Shown here piece by piece: positions 53,992-61,600 of a DNA stretch of 64,000 nt. Position 1 is the first letter of the stretch, and every line of letters begins with the position of its first letter. This DNA comes from Budvicia diplopodorum (GTDB lineage Bacteria; Pseudomonadota; Gammaproteobacteria; Enterobacterales; Enterobacteriaceae): positions 124,001 through 188,000 of the forward strand of contig NZ_WOYF01000002.1 in NCBI RefSeq assembly GCF_009800925.1, given 5' to 3'. The notes under the pieces are model-generated. The model made no database searches. It was not told where the DNA came from and worked only from the letters and a program-made list of their open reading frames with translations. Made by a program: the position numbers and the translations under genes.

Positions 53992-54450
53992 CTAAATTGG
54001 TATCACTCCGCTTTCTTTACGTACAAAGCGCGGCATTCTCAGCTCATCGGAAAAATAGCTAACCAGTTCAAACAATAGCCCGTTGAGGGGTTGTTCCATC
54101 TCTGGCTGAAAAGTACGGCTGGCCAGCAGTTGCGACAGCGCAAGGCTATAGCTGCAAAGCAGCTCTGCTTCGGGTTCAAACGCAGGTATCGGAACGGGAA
54201 CATCATCAACGATAAAGCCGCTAATCAGATGCGGCGGAACCGGTTCGCTCAGCTTGGGTTGCAACAACGCAAGCATGGTGCTCAGGCGACTGCACACCGC
54301 CAGCCTTTCTGCCGGGTTATGGCAGTCAATCAGGGTTTCGACCAAGCGTTCGCAGTATTCAGCCAGTTCGGTGAAATCGTCGTCTTTACCAAATGGCAAA
54401 GTGAGTATGGAATTTTCTGAAGCGTATGTTTGGGTTGGGGTAGTAGCCAT
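53992..54450 (-). CDS. Uncharacterised 152-residue protein downstream of a C4-like RNA
   Basis: I do not recognise the family. The protein has no signal peptide or membrane helix and looks globular and helical, with acidic and leucine-rich stretches (FTELAEYCERLVETL; LLCSYSLALSQLLASR). Its first residues MATTPTQT resemble the start of prophage Icd-like proteins encoded after C4/ash elements, but the remainder differs. The ribosome site GGAGG, seven bases before the ATG, lies inside TTATCGGAGG, which is complementary to CCGATAA in the upstream RNA. Translation is therefore probably controlled by that RNA. It may be a prophage regulator, division inhibitor or toxin; this is not determinable from sequence. 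Confidence 0.6.
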   Translation of the reverse strand: MATTPTQTYASENSILTLPFGKDDDFTELAEYCERLVETLIDCHNPAERLAVCSRLSTMLALLQPKLSEPVPPHLISGFIVDDVPVPIPAFEPEAELLCSYSLALSQLLASRTFQPEMEQPLNGLLFELVSYFSDELRMPRFVRKESGVIPI

Positions 54451-54479
54451 GGGGCAGCCTCCGATAAGTAGTGTTTAAA

Positions 54480-54612
54480 ACCACCACCAGAGAGGTCAAT
54501 CACATGGGTGGTGGACTGAACGAGGTTGACCTTACCAGCCTTATCGGACACTGGCGCACCTTGCGATGCCCTCGCCCAGCCCACCATAGTATGGGTGCAG
54601 CTAAACGTACGA
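54480..54612 (-). ncRNA. C4-like phage antisense RNA
   Basis: The minus strand contains segments complementary to the adjacent message. CCGATAA (from 54541-54547) pairs with TTATCGG at the downstream gene's ribosome site (54461-54467). AGGTCAA (from 54526-54532) pairs with TTGACCT (from 54493-54499), and CCACCACC (from 54507-54514) with GGTGGTGG (from 54481-54488). This is the organisation of C4 RNA of phages P1 and P7, which represses the ant operon, and of related prophage RNAs. An overlapping open frame with prophage Ash/Icd-like sequence (SDKAGKVNLVQ) runs through it and is treated as a shadow. Ends are approximate. Confidence 0.55.
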
Positions 54613-54615
54613 CAC

Positions 54616-54636
54616 AAAAAAAGACGCTGACGCGTC
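54616..54636 (-). terminator. Possible terminator upstream of the C4-like RNA
   Basis: On the minus strand GACGC-GTCA-GCGTC is followed by seven T residues. Outer GACACA/TGTGTC arms extend the stem. It lies between a first copy of the TTATCGG / TTGACCT pair (54645-54670) and the C4-like RNA. Confidence 0.55.
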
Positions 54637-54854
54637 GTGTGTCGCCGATAAGGTTTATTTAGGAGGTCAATCCCGTCGCCTGATTTTGCAGGCGCAAAGA
54701 GACGATACAGCGGGTGGAAATAAACGGCAAGGGGTTTTGTTGGGGAGTTGGTTATCTATGATGTTGCTCGCAAATTGTATGTAACGATGTGAGTTGAATT
54801 TGGTAAGAACTGATAAAAAACGGTAATTATGGGATTGGGTCTGAGGTAGTGCAG

Positions 54855-55142
54855 CTAACGATATATAATTTCGTATTCGCTACCAAGTTCGTCACGTAAA
54901 CATTGAGCCAATTGGTATCCATCTTCAATAAAGATATCTTCATCAGAGGTACTTCTAAATCCTGAGGATACGGGATCATCCATATTGAGTATTGCATCAA
55001 AACGATCTGCCCAGCTTTGGAGACGATCCTGAAGCTCAGTAGATATGGGCAATTCGCTAGGTGGAATGTCTCCAAGTTTTTCAGGGGTTGTTCCCCATAG
55101 CGGATAACAGCCGTAATCAGCCATCAACTTTATTATCCTCAC
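54855..55142 (-). CDS. Immunity-protein-like small protein
   Basis: A cytoplasmic acidic protein of 95 residues (or 89 from an internal ATG at 55124). The motif MADYGCYPLW, the middle stretch LQSWADRFDAILNMDDP and the ending EYEIIY are typical of small immunity-type proteins found downstream of polymorphic toxins. No toxin gene adjoins it: its upstream neighbours are two lipoprotein genes. It could be the survivor of a lost toxin-immunity cassette or a cheater immunity gene. GTG with GAGGG upstream was taken as the start; both starts are plausible. Confidence 0.6.
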   Translation of the reverse strand: MRIIKLMADYGCYPLWGTTPEKLGDIPPSELPISTELQDRLQSWADRFDAILNMDDPVSSGFRSTSDEDIFIEDGYQLAQCLRDELGSEYEIIYR

Positions 55143-55230
55143 GTCATGAGCCCTCTTAAATTCGTCACTGTAATATAGCCATTATTTCCAACGGTAGTGG
55201 CGTTCATGACTATATTCGGTATTTATGAAA

Positions 55231-55260
55231 CTGATCTGTCCTTGATTTAAGGCCCACCCA
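55231..55260 (+). repeat. Degenerate direct repeat, left copy, flanking lipoprotein genes
   Basis: TGATCTGTC, then TTGATT and CCCACC, aligned with the copy at 56251-56280, match at about 22 of 30 positions. On the other strand it reads GACAGATCA, a motif that also ends some REP-type transposase remnants. Confidence 0.4.
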
Positions 55261-55264
55261 TTAC

Positions 55265-55609
55265 TTACAACTGGACATAATCAAGATATTCCAATATTTT
55301 TTGATCGCTAAACTTAAGCTTGAGAGATAATTTTTCGTCCATATTCACAGGAGCTAGCAAGTAAAATCCCCTATCCATTTTTTGTGATGTATAAATCCAA
55401 TCATTTCCTTGATTGTAATCGACCGGATAGTTTGGTCGACCCAATAACATTAAAACATCACGTTTTGTGGATACTCCAATAACAATATTTTTCTTTATCT
55501 CTTGCTCAGAATATTTACTTATCGTTCCTTCATGAATTTTATCAAAATTGCGAACACATCCGATTAATAGCAAAGACAACAATATAATTAAAATAGGCCT
55601 TAGTTCCAT
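55265..55609 (-). CDS. Small lipoprotein with BamE/SmpA-like segment
   Basis: A 114-residue predicted lipoprotein: the signal peptide ends in the lipobox LLIGC, so Cys18 would be lipidated. The segment VSTKRDVLMLLGRPN...WIYTS resembles the SmpA/OmlA/BamE fold, in which a conserved turn precedes G-x-P. It is not BamE itself, whose gene lies elsewhere. It overlaps the upstream lipoprotein gene by 10 bases, forming a pair. The AT-rich composition differs from the core genes. Confidence 0.65.
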   Translation of the reverse strand: MELRPILIILLSLLLIGCVRNFDKIHEGTISKYSEQEIKKNIVIGVSTKRDVLMLLGRPNYPVDYNQGNDWIYTSQKMDRGFYLLAPVNMDEKLSLKLKFSDQKILEYLDYVQL

Positions 55610-56121
55610 TTTTTACCCTTACTACTATCTAATCGTATAATAGGTTCTTCTACGTAAATATCATTCTCTTTATCATATTTCACATGTACGCCGTATAAGA
55701 CACAATAGCCCGCCAAATCGGAGAAACTAGCTCTAAACTCATAAACTTCATTCTTCTGAGGTAAGAAATCCATTCCTACACTGCATCCCCCAAAGCTATA
55801 ACTTATTTTTGTTTGAGTACCTGCATATAATGCAGTTTCAAAATAGGTTTCTTTGTACCTTTCTGGTACAGAAGGGAGTTTCGGCAGCCCAATATCTGTA
55901 CTTGATTTAAAGATTACAACTGTTGAGTTATCAACATGTCCAGCTTTTTTATCCAATTGCCCTATTGTGAACCCAACCGGATTTCCGATTAACCGAATTT
56001 TAGCAATATTTTCCTCAGAGGCCGATGGGGGTATATAAGGAACTTGCCCCCAACTCCCAGCACAGCCTGATAATATTGTCGCGATAAAAACAATAGGAAG
56101 TACATTATAAATTTTTTTCAT
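55600..56121 (-). CDS. Predicted lipoprotein of unknown function
   Basis: A 173-residue predicted lipoprotein: the signal sequence ends ILSGC, with Cys20 as the acylation site. The mature part begins AGSWGQVPYIPPSASEENIAKIRLIGN and is probably beta-rich with a few cysteines (GGCSVGMD, GYCVLYG). I do not recognise the family, although proteins with this SASEENIAKIRLIG start and extracytoplasmic beta domain occur beside toxin loci. It forms a two-gene unit with the next lipoprotein (10-base overlap). AAAGGT lies before the ATG. The AT-rich composition suggests transfer. Confidence 0.65.
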   Translation of the reverse strand: MKKIYNVLPIVFIATILSGCAGSWGQVPYIPPSASEENIAKIRLIGNPVGFTIGQLDKKAGHVDNSTVVIFKSSTDIGLPKLPSVPERYKETYFETALYAGTQTKISYSFGGCSVGMDFLPQKNEVYEFRASFSDLAGYCVLYGVHVKYDKENDIYVEEPIIRLDSSKGKKWN

Positions 56122-56250
56122 CTTTAGTTACCTTTTATTCTATGAATTTCATTTTTCATCGAAGAAAAATACCTATAACAAGATTATGTTTCAGAATAAA
56201 ATTCATTATTATTCCGTTAAAATATTAGTCCGATGCAGTAGTAAATCGAC

Positions 56251-56280
56251 AGTGATCTGTCTCTGAATTCATTCCCACCT
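56251..56280 (+). repeat. Degenerate direct repeat, right copy, flanking lipoprotein genes
   Basis: It contains TGATCTGTC, CTGAATT and CCCACC and aligns with 55231-55260. Together the copies bracket the two lipoprotein genes. Confidence 0.4.
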
Positions 56281-56313
56281 AGTTATGCTTCTATCTCATA
56301 CCTTTTTATCCGT

Positions 56314-56442
56314 TTTTACAGCTGCCGCCCCTGCCTGTATCTGAAGGGCGACTGGCTAAAAGAGGCCGGGTTTGCGACCGATACGCCGGTTATCGTGGCC
56401 GTGGAGCAGGGGAAACTGGTTATCCTGCCTGTGGTTGAGTGA
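56314..56442 (+). pseudogene. symE-like toxin gene fragment, copy 1
   Basis: The frame encodes RPCLYLKGDWLKEAGFAT followed by DTPVIVAVEQGKLVIL and a stop. This matches the C-terminal half of the SymE-like family (E. coli SymE: LKGQWLEAAGFATGT). The N-terminal half is absent, so it is a relic. It converges on the orphan immunity gene, and its sequence repeats at 58131-58248. Confidence 0.75.
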
Positions 56443-56452
56443 CAGATAAAGC

Positions 56453-56482
56453 AAAACCCCAGCGCTTGAGCTGGGGGTTATT
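56453..56482. terminator. Bidirectional terminator between symE relic and orphan immunity gene
   Basis: The stem AACCCCAGC (56455-56463) with GCTGGGGGTT (56470-56479) has A-rich left and T-rich right flanks. It lies between convergent genes. Confidence 0.8.
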
Positions 56483-56491
56483 TAAAGATGG

Positions 56492-56797
56492 TCAGATAAG
56501 ATCTTCACCATTCAAGAGCACAATAACATTTTCAGCACCTAGCTCTTTTCTGACCATATCCGCCATTTCGTCTGTCGATATTTCAAGAGCCTTGTTATTA
56601 ACAGCCACCATAAAATAGGATTCAGGATCAAGGCCATATTCATTTGAGATTTCTTTATCAAAACGATCTAATGAATGAGCCTTATACAAAACGTAATGGG
56701 CCGGGAACACATACGGATATTTTCCTTGAAAACAGTCAAGTTTACGCTGTAGATCAGGTATAGAAAGTGTTGTAAAACACGTTAAATCAATAGCCAT
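56492..56797 (-). CDS. Probable immunity protein of the orphan CdiA-CT
   Basis: A 101-residue acidic cytoplasmic protein that starts eight bases past the end of the orphan toxin module and has a GAGGT ribosome site. Gene order toxin-then-immunity, size and acidity fit a CdiI-type protein that neutralises the adjacent nuclease. The sequence (MAIDLTCFTTL; ENVIVLLNGEDLI) does not match a family I can name. A terminator and the symE relic follow. Confidence 0.7.
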   Translation of the reverse strand: MAIDLTCFTTLSIPDLQRKLDCFQGKYPYVFPAHYVLYKAHSLDRFDKEISNEYGLDPESYFMVAVNNKALEISTDEMADMVRKELGAENVIVLLNGEDLI

Positions 56798-56805
56798 TTT
56801 TTACC

Positions 56806-57864
56806 TCACTTTATCCTTATCGCATTACCAGTTTTATCAATGACAATAACTTTATCCAGTCCCATTATTGGCCATTGATTAAGTTGACTTTGCAATGTGG
56901 GAAGACTCACTTTTGTATCAGACATATTGATAACAACATTTGTTGTCTGTCCCGTAACTACCTTACGTTTAACTTCACTATAAATATTTCTAACATTACT
57001 AGATTTAGGTGCATAGTTATCAAAAATCTCACCATTTATTCGGTAATCAGGATTTTTATTCCCTGTTATGTATGGATTTTGTTCTACAAGGAAACCTGAT
57101 TGAGAAAGTATCTGCGCACTCTCATTCTCCCGGCTCAGAGAACGAATATTTTCTTGCGTCATTTTGGGATCATACTTCGTCGGATTTCCAGTCAAAGCCC
57201 CTTCATTTTTTGCAAAATAATTACCAACCGAAGAGCTTTGCCAAATACTGGTATCACCCGGCGTAACAATAGCCCCGTTGGGTTTTGAGATCGCACTCTG
57301 CCCGGACACACCACCAAAAATAGCCGCAGTTCCCAGCCCAATATTGAGCGCACCTTCTCCATATTTGCCATCAATCGCCTGACCAATACCCGTTCCTGCC
57401 TGATAAGCACCGCCAGCCGCCAAGGCTCCACGTGCGATTACCCCTGGCGCACCCGGTAATGCCAGTAAAGCATCTGTACCTATTGCAGCCTGACCGTAAT
57501 CCGTGCTGGCTCCCTTCAGGTAACTCAGTGCTTCGTTATACGCTTGAATATCCCCTGTGGATGCCACAAACGCTGTACCAGCAAGAAGCCCCTGTACTGC
57601 TTCAGCGGCCCGTTGTGGCGAATAACCATAAAGTATTTGTAATTCGAGACCGTACTGATTGAGCTGGCCGGCCAAATCTTGTTTTTCAGTCTCTGTCAGT
57701 TCGCCCTTTAGATACTTATCAACCAGAATATTGCTGGCCCGATCTTCATTTGTCAGCCTGAGAATAGTCTTCGAGGCTTCTACCAGATTTTTACCGGCTT
57801 TTTGATCTTCGATTGCCTTAATCAGGTCTTCCGCTTTTGTTGCACTTAGGAAGTTATTCTCCAC
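56806..57864 (-). CDS. Orphan CdiA C-terminal toxin module (VENN plus nuclease-like domain)
   Basis: This displaced CdiA toxin tail of 352 residues begins exactly at GTG GAG AAT AAC, which reads V-E-N-N inside a full-length CdiA; the GTG is probably not a real start. The first ~230 residues are a linker/entry region with alanine-glycine-rich helices. The last ~120 are the likely toxin: RSLSRENESAQ, KNPDYRINGEIFDNYAP and EVKRKVVTGQTTNVVINM fit PD-(D/E)XK tRNases of CdiA-CT type (inference). About 17 codons upstream remain open without a start, then a stop. Such modules are silent until recombined into cdiA. Confidence 0.78.
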   Translation of the reverse strand: MENNFLSATKAEDLIKAIEDQKAGKNLVEASKTILRLTNEDRASNILVDKYLKGELTETEKQDLAGQLNQYGLELQILYGYSPQRAAEAVQGLLAGTAFVASTGDIQAYNEALSYLKGASTDYGQAAIGTDALLALPGAPGVIARGALAAGGAYQAGTGIGQAIDGKYGEGALNIGLGTAAIFGGVSGQSAISKPNGAIVTPGDTSIWQSSSVGNYFAKNEGALTGNPTKYDPKMTQENIRSLSRENESAQILSQSGFLVEQNPYITGNKNPDYRINGEIFDNYAPKSSNVRNIYSEVKRKVVTGQTTNVVINMSDTKVSLPTLQSQLNQWPIMGLDKVIVIDKTGNAIRIK

Positions 57865-58037
57865 AACAACTTTATCCGTTGTGAAGTTAGCCAGAGAATA
57901 CCACTTTTCCCAATTTAGTCAGCATGTTACAACCCAGTTTTGCCCGTGTATTACGGTGCAGGGACACACAAGCCCCGACGCGCACTTTTGGCCCTGCAAG
58001 CCACTTTCCACCATGTTGTTAAAGAGCATTATGCTGA

Positions 58038-58248
58038 GCAGATTCAACGATATCCAAAACACAGCGTTGTTATAAAGTGGGCTATGTCAGCGTTCGCCAT
58101 CAGGATAGCAGAACGTGCATGACCACCTATTACAACCGCCACCCCAGCCTGCATCTGGTTAAAAGAGGCCGGGTTCAACACCGATACGCCGGTGATAGTG
58201 GTGGTTGAACGGGGGCAACTGGTTATCAGGCCTGTGTCCGCTGAGTAA
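58038..58248 (+). pseudogene. symE-like toxin gene relic, copy 2
   Basis: The frame SKTQRCYKVGYVSVRHQDS followed by TYYNRHPSLHL is SymE-like. The next part should read LKGDWLKEAGF, but about 11 bases are lost, shifting frame; the second part (LKEAGFNTDTPVIVVVE and so on) continues in another frame to a stop. It converges on cdiI, as copy 1 does on the orphan immunity gene. Confidence 0.75.
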
Positions 58249-58254
58249 TAGATA

Positions 58255-58292
58255 AAAAATATCCCAGCTCACAACAATGGAGCTGGGATTTA
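58255..58292. terminator. Bidirectional terminator after cdiI
   Basis: The stem ATCCCAGCT (58261-58269) with AGCTGGGAT (58281-58289) has A-rich and T-rich flanks. It is the counterpart of the hairpin at 56453-56482. Confidence 0.78.
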
Positions 58293-58302
58293 TCACTTAT
58301 GG

Positions 58303-58647
58303 TTAGCCTCTATATCGAGAATCTTCCCGCATTAGCCGTAAAATTTCAGACCAGTTCCATAAGATGCCTGAAATAGATTTTAGTGGTGAAATTTTGCCCC
58401 GAGGACTATCAGGAAAAGCCTCCATTGCAGCTTTACAGTGTCGATAAAATAAGTTGAAACAATCACGATCAACAGAGTCTAGAACAATAAAGCTTTGGCC
58501 TTGATCATCAAATGCTTCGTAGATGCTTTTCATACAACCATATTGTTCAGCACTAAAAAGCTCTCTTGTGCTTTCAGTTATAATGTCAAATAGACCACTG
58601 GTTAATCCCCAACCAGTGTTTTTACCTATTGATATATACATTCCCAT
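58303..58647 (-). CDS. cdiI: CDI immunity protein CdiI
   Basis: This small cytoplasmic protein (114 residues from the ATG at 58647) immediately follows cdiA. It should bind and neutralise the CdiA-CT toxin delivered by sister cells. AGGTGA lies five bases before the ATG; a GTG at 58656 overlapping the cdiA stop is an alternative. Sequence such as GKNTGWGLTSGLFDII and ILWNWSEILRLMRED is not a family I can name, as is usual for CdiI proteins, which vary with their toxin. Assignment rests on position and size. Confidence 0.75.
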   Translation of the reverse strand: MGMYISIGKNTGWGLTSGLFDIITESTRELFSAEQYGCMKSIYEAFDDQGQSFIVLDSVDRDCFNLFYRHCKAAMEAFPDSPRGKISPLKSISGILWNWSEILRLMREDSRYRG

Positions 58648-58652
58648 AATTA

Positions 58653-61600
58653 TCACCTGATAATAAGAATTTTAGCTTGTTGTTCTGGTGTCATGACCTT
58701 AATCCATCCATTAACCATACTTTGGTTTATTGAATTTAAATTCCTGTAATCAATAGGAACGATGTCTGCCTTATTTATATGATCAACTAGTTGCTTGTAA
58801 TTCTGTGTTTCATTATTTTTAAAAAACTGATTAATTTGTAGTGCTTTAGATGAATCAGTCCACATAAAATCAACGGTTTTACCAGCATAAGGACCATCAG
58901 TAAATACAAAGTCAGGCCCTTTTTGTCCTTGAACTGAATCGACTCTAACTAACGTACCGCCAAAGGTATTTTCCAGTTGTGCTGCGGCGATCCCCTCATG
59001 CTGCACAACTTTACCTGTTGCCGTATCGTAGGACAAACGCTTGATTGCACCTTTTCCAACAGATAGTGTTGGGCTAATAGTATCTAGTCCTGTTTCTACA
59101 TCCCGAAGAATAGGTGTAACATTTGTTCCTTGAGCCACATTCTTAACAGCCGCAATCTCTTGTGCTGTTCGTCCTATCACCAACGCACCACCCGCCCCAG
59201 TTCCCCCAGGAATAACAGCCTCGCCAACCTGTATGCCAACACTGTTTAAGCAATAGGCCGGATTAGTTTTACAACCATCCATTGCGGCTCTTGCTAACGC
59301 CAGCATCTCCGGTGTTGCTGCAATAATCTGATAACCACCAACAATAGCAACATTAATGCCCAGAGCGGTAAGGTGTTGTTCGGGCGTGGGATAAGCTCGC
59401 TCACAGGCAGACGACATTCCTAACGAACAGCTCAGCATATCAACCATACCCGCTTCACCATTCGATACCGAGTTATTCTCCACCTCCACCCGCGCCGCAT
59501 TCCCGCCGCTGGCTATCGATACGCCATCGCCACCCACGGCCCCACCGGCCGCTGCACCTAGCATCGTCACCAAATTACTGACTAGCGCCTTTTCATCAGC
59601 ACTAAGATCTTCGGGAGCCTTACCGAAGAATTTATTCGCTAACGCTTCTGAAGTTGCCGACGCAATAAACCCACCGGCCGCGGCTGCTCCTGGGTTCGCA
59701 CCCTGAGCCTGAGCCAGTGCGCCCGACACTATGGTATGTAGCGCGATACGCGCGGCGGGATTGCCCTCAGTCGCATCTTTAACCAGAGCCGCCATGTAAG
59801 GAGCTGCTCCCGCCGCAACGCCGCCGGTAACGTTACCACCCAGCACGCCTGCTAACAATCCGGTCGCGGCTGAACCGTGTGTCCAGAACTCACTACCGAC
59901 ACCATATTTCGCATCGACATCTTGATACTGTTTAGATCCCGTTATCCGATCGTTAATTTGCGCCTCAGACAACCCATCGAGTTCACCGCGCGCCGCCATG
60001 TCGGCCCGAACTTGCTCTTTAGCTTCGTTCAGCTTGCTGGTCTTATAGGCGTCCATTGCCTGTGTACCCAGCGCTACCGCCTCTTTCTGTATAGCTAGCT
60101 TATCTTTGATTTTGTCCTTATCAAAGTTGTCATTAAGCGCCTCATGAGCGTTGTCCGTATCACGGCTCAGCGTGGCAACATCCTGCTTTTGGTTATCTTT
60201 ATCACGAATGATAATATCCCCGGCCGATATCGCACTGCGGGTAGTTGTGCTGTTGTTATCCCCAACTTTACCGACGCTTACGGTTGGCATGCTCGGCGCG
60301 CCCAGAGTATATCCTGACCCGTTAGAGGCCGGTGCGTTAGTTCCCTCTGAACTCGCATTCTTACTAACGGAAGCGGATACGCTAACCGCGTACTGCTTAC
60401 CTTCCCACTCGGATTTATTCTCAATATCCGTCCAGCCCAGCGTACCGGTGCTGAGGCGGTTCTTATCGGCATCCGCTTCGGAGGCAATAACTGCGCCGTC
60501 TAACTGGGTATGGTTGCCAACGTTAATATCATAACCACCGGAACCGGCAAAAATACCGCTCTGGTCGCGTACGGCGTCATAATCATTATTGATTCTTTCA
60601 CCGCTGAAATTAACGCTGCCCTGAACTACTGCCCCCGCACATATTGGTGGCACACAGACGCTAACATTCACTCCGCCGGAGGTCTGCTTGCTGTCATACT
60701 CTGCGCTGTCCTGTACGCTGCTGATAGTCAGGTCACGCCCGACGTTAACAATCACTCGCTCACCGGAAAGCTCCGCGCCCTGAAGGGTGGTATCCCGCCC
60801 GCTGGTGATACTTAACGTTTCATCGGCATGGATCTGGCTATTATGATTAACCAGCGAACTGCCATTCTCTTTACCTTTGTACTGACTGGCTCCCGCTTCA
60901 AAGGTAATACCGTTCTGACTTCCACCAAAACCAACGCCCACGCCAAGGCTTTGCTGGTTGCCGGAATTGCTGCCCTCCAACCTGTCTTTATCCTGAGCGG
61001 CGGTTAAAACAATATCCTGACCGGCATTGAGGATGACATTTTTACCCTTAATATCTACGCCGCTGCCGCGAATATCATTGGTAGCGTTGATATTGACCGT
61101 TTCACCGGCCTTCAGGCGGCTGCCCTGCTGCTGCTCACTTTCATATCTCTGCTGCTGTTGGGAACTCCCTGCGGTAGTACTAACCGTTACCTTTATTGCA
61201 GTCGGATTCATATTAGACTGCATGGTTTGTGAAGCGATATTCAAGGCAGCCTGTGCCCCATAAATCGCTGCCAGGCGAGGGTCTCGACCATCTTCTAGCG
61301 TCTGGGCTGCGTTCTCAGCGGCCTGCGCCGCGGCCACGACATAGCCTGATGTTGAAACGGTCATGCCGTACTGTGTGGAACTCGAGCTATTTTCATGCAG
61401 TGAGCTATCTTGGCTCACATCCATAAACACGTTTTTGCCGCTGAGGTTAATCGACTTTCCGGCGCTGATGTCGGCACCGTTAAGCACGACGTCCTGACCG
61501 GCCTGTAGCGTTACATTTCCTGTCCCGCTAGTTAGCTGACTGCGAACCGTACTTTCCTGCGTGCTTTGATCCAGAGCGGAGTACTTCTCCTTACGCCAGC

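Noticed and set aside
54330-54617. 95-residue minus-strand frame with Ash/Icd-like sequence through the C4-like RNA
   Set aside because: It has no good start and overlaps both the RNA and the 152-residue gene. Similar frames elsewhere reflect the conserved RNA sequence, so it was not called as a protein.
54661-54720. Possible tRNA-like fold near the C4 region
   Set aside because: Short inverted segments are present but no cloverleaf, anticodon arm or T-arm consensus is visible. No tRNA, rRNA or CRISPR array was found in the window.
57009-57431. Several short frames opposite the orphan CdiA-CT
   Set aside because: They are antisense shadows of a long coding sequence with better features.
57940-58122. 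60-residue plus-strand frame overlapping symE relic copy 2
   Set aside because: It is out of frame with the SymE-like reading and matches nothing recognised; probably debris.
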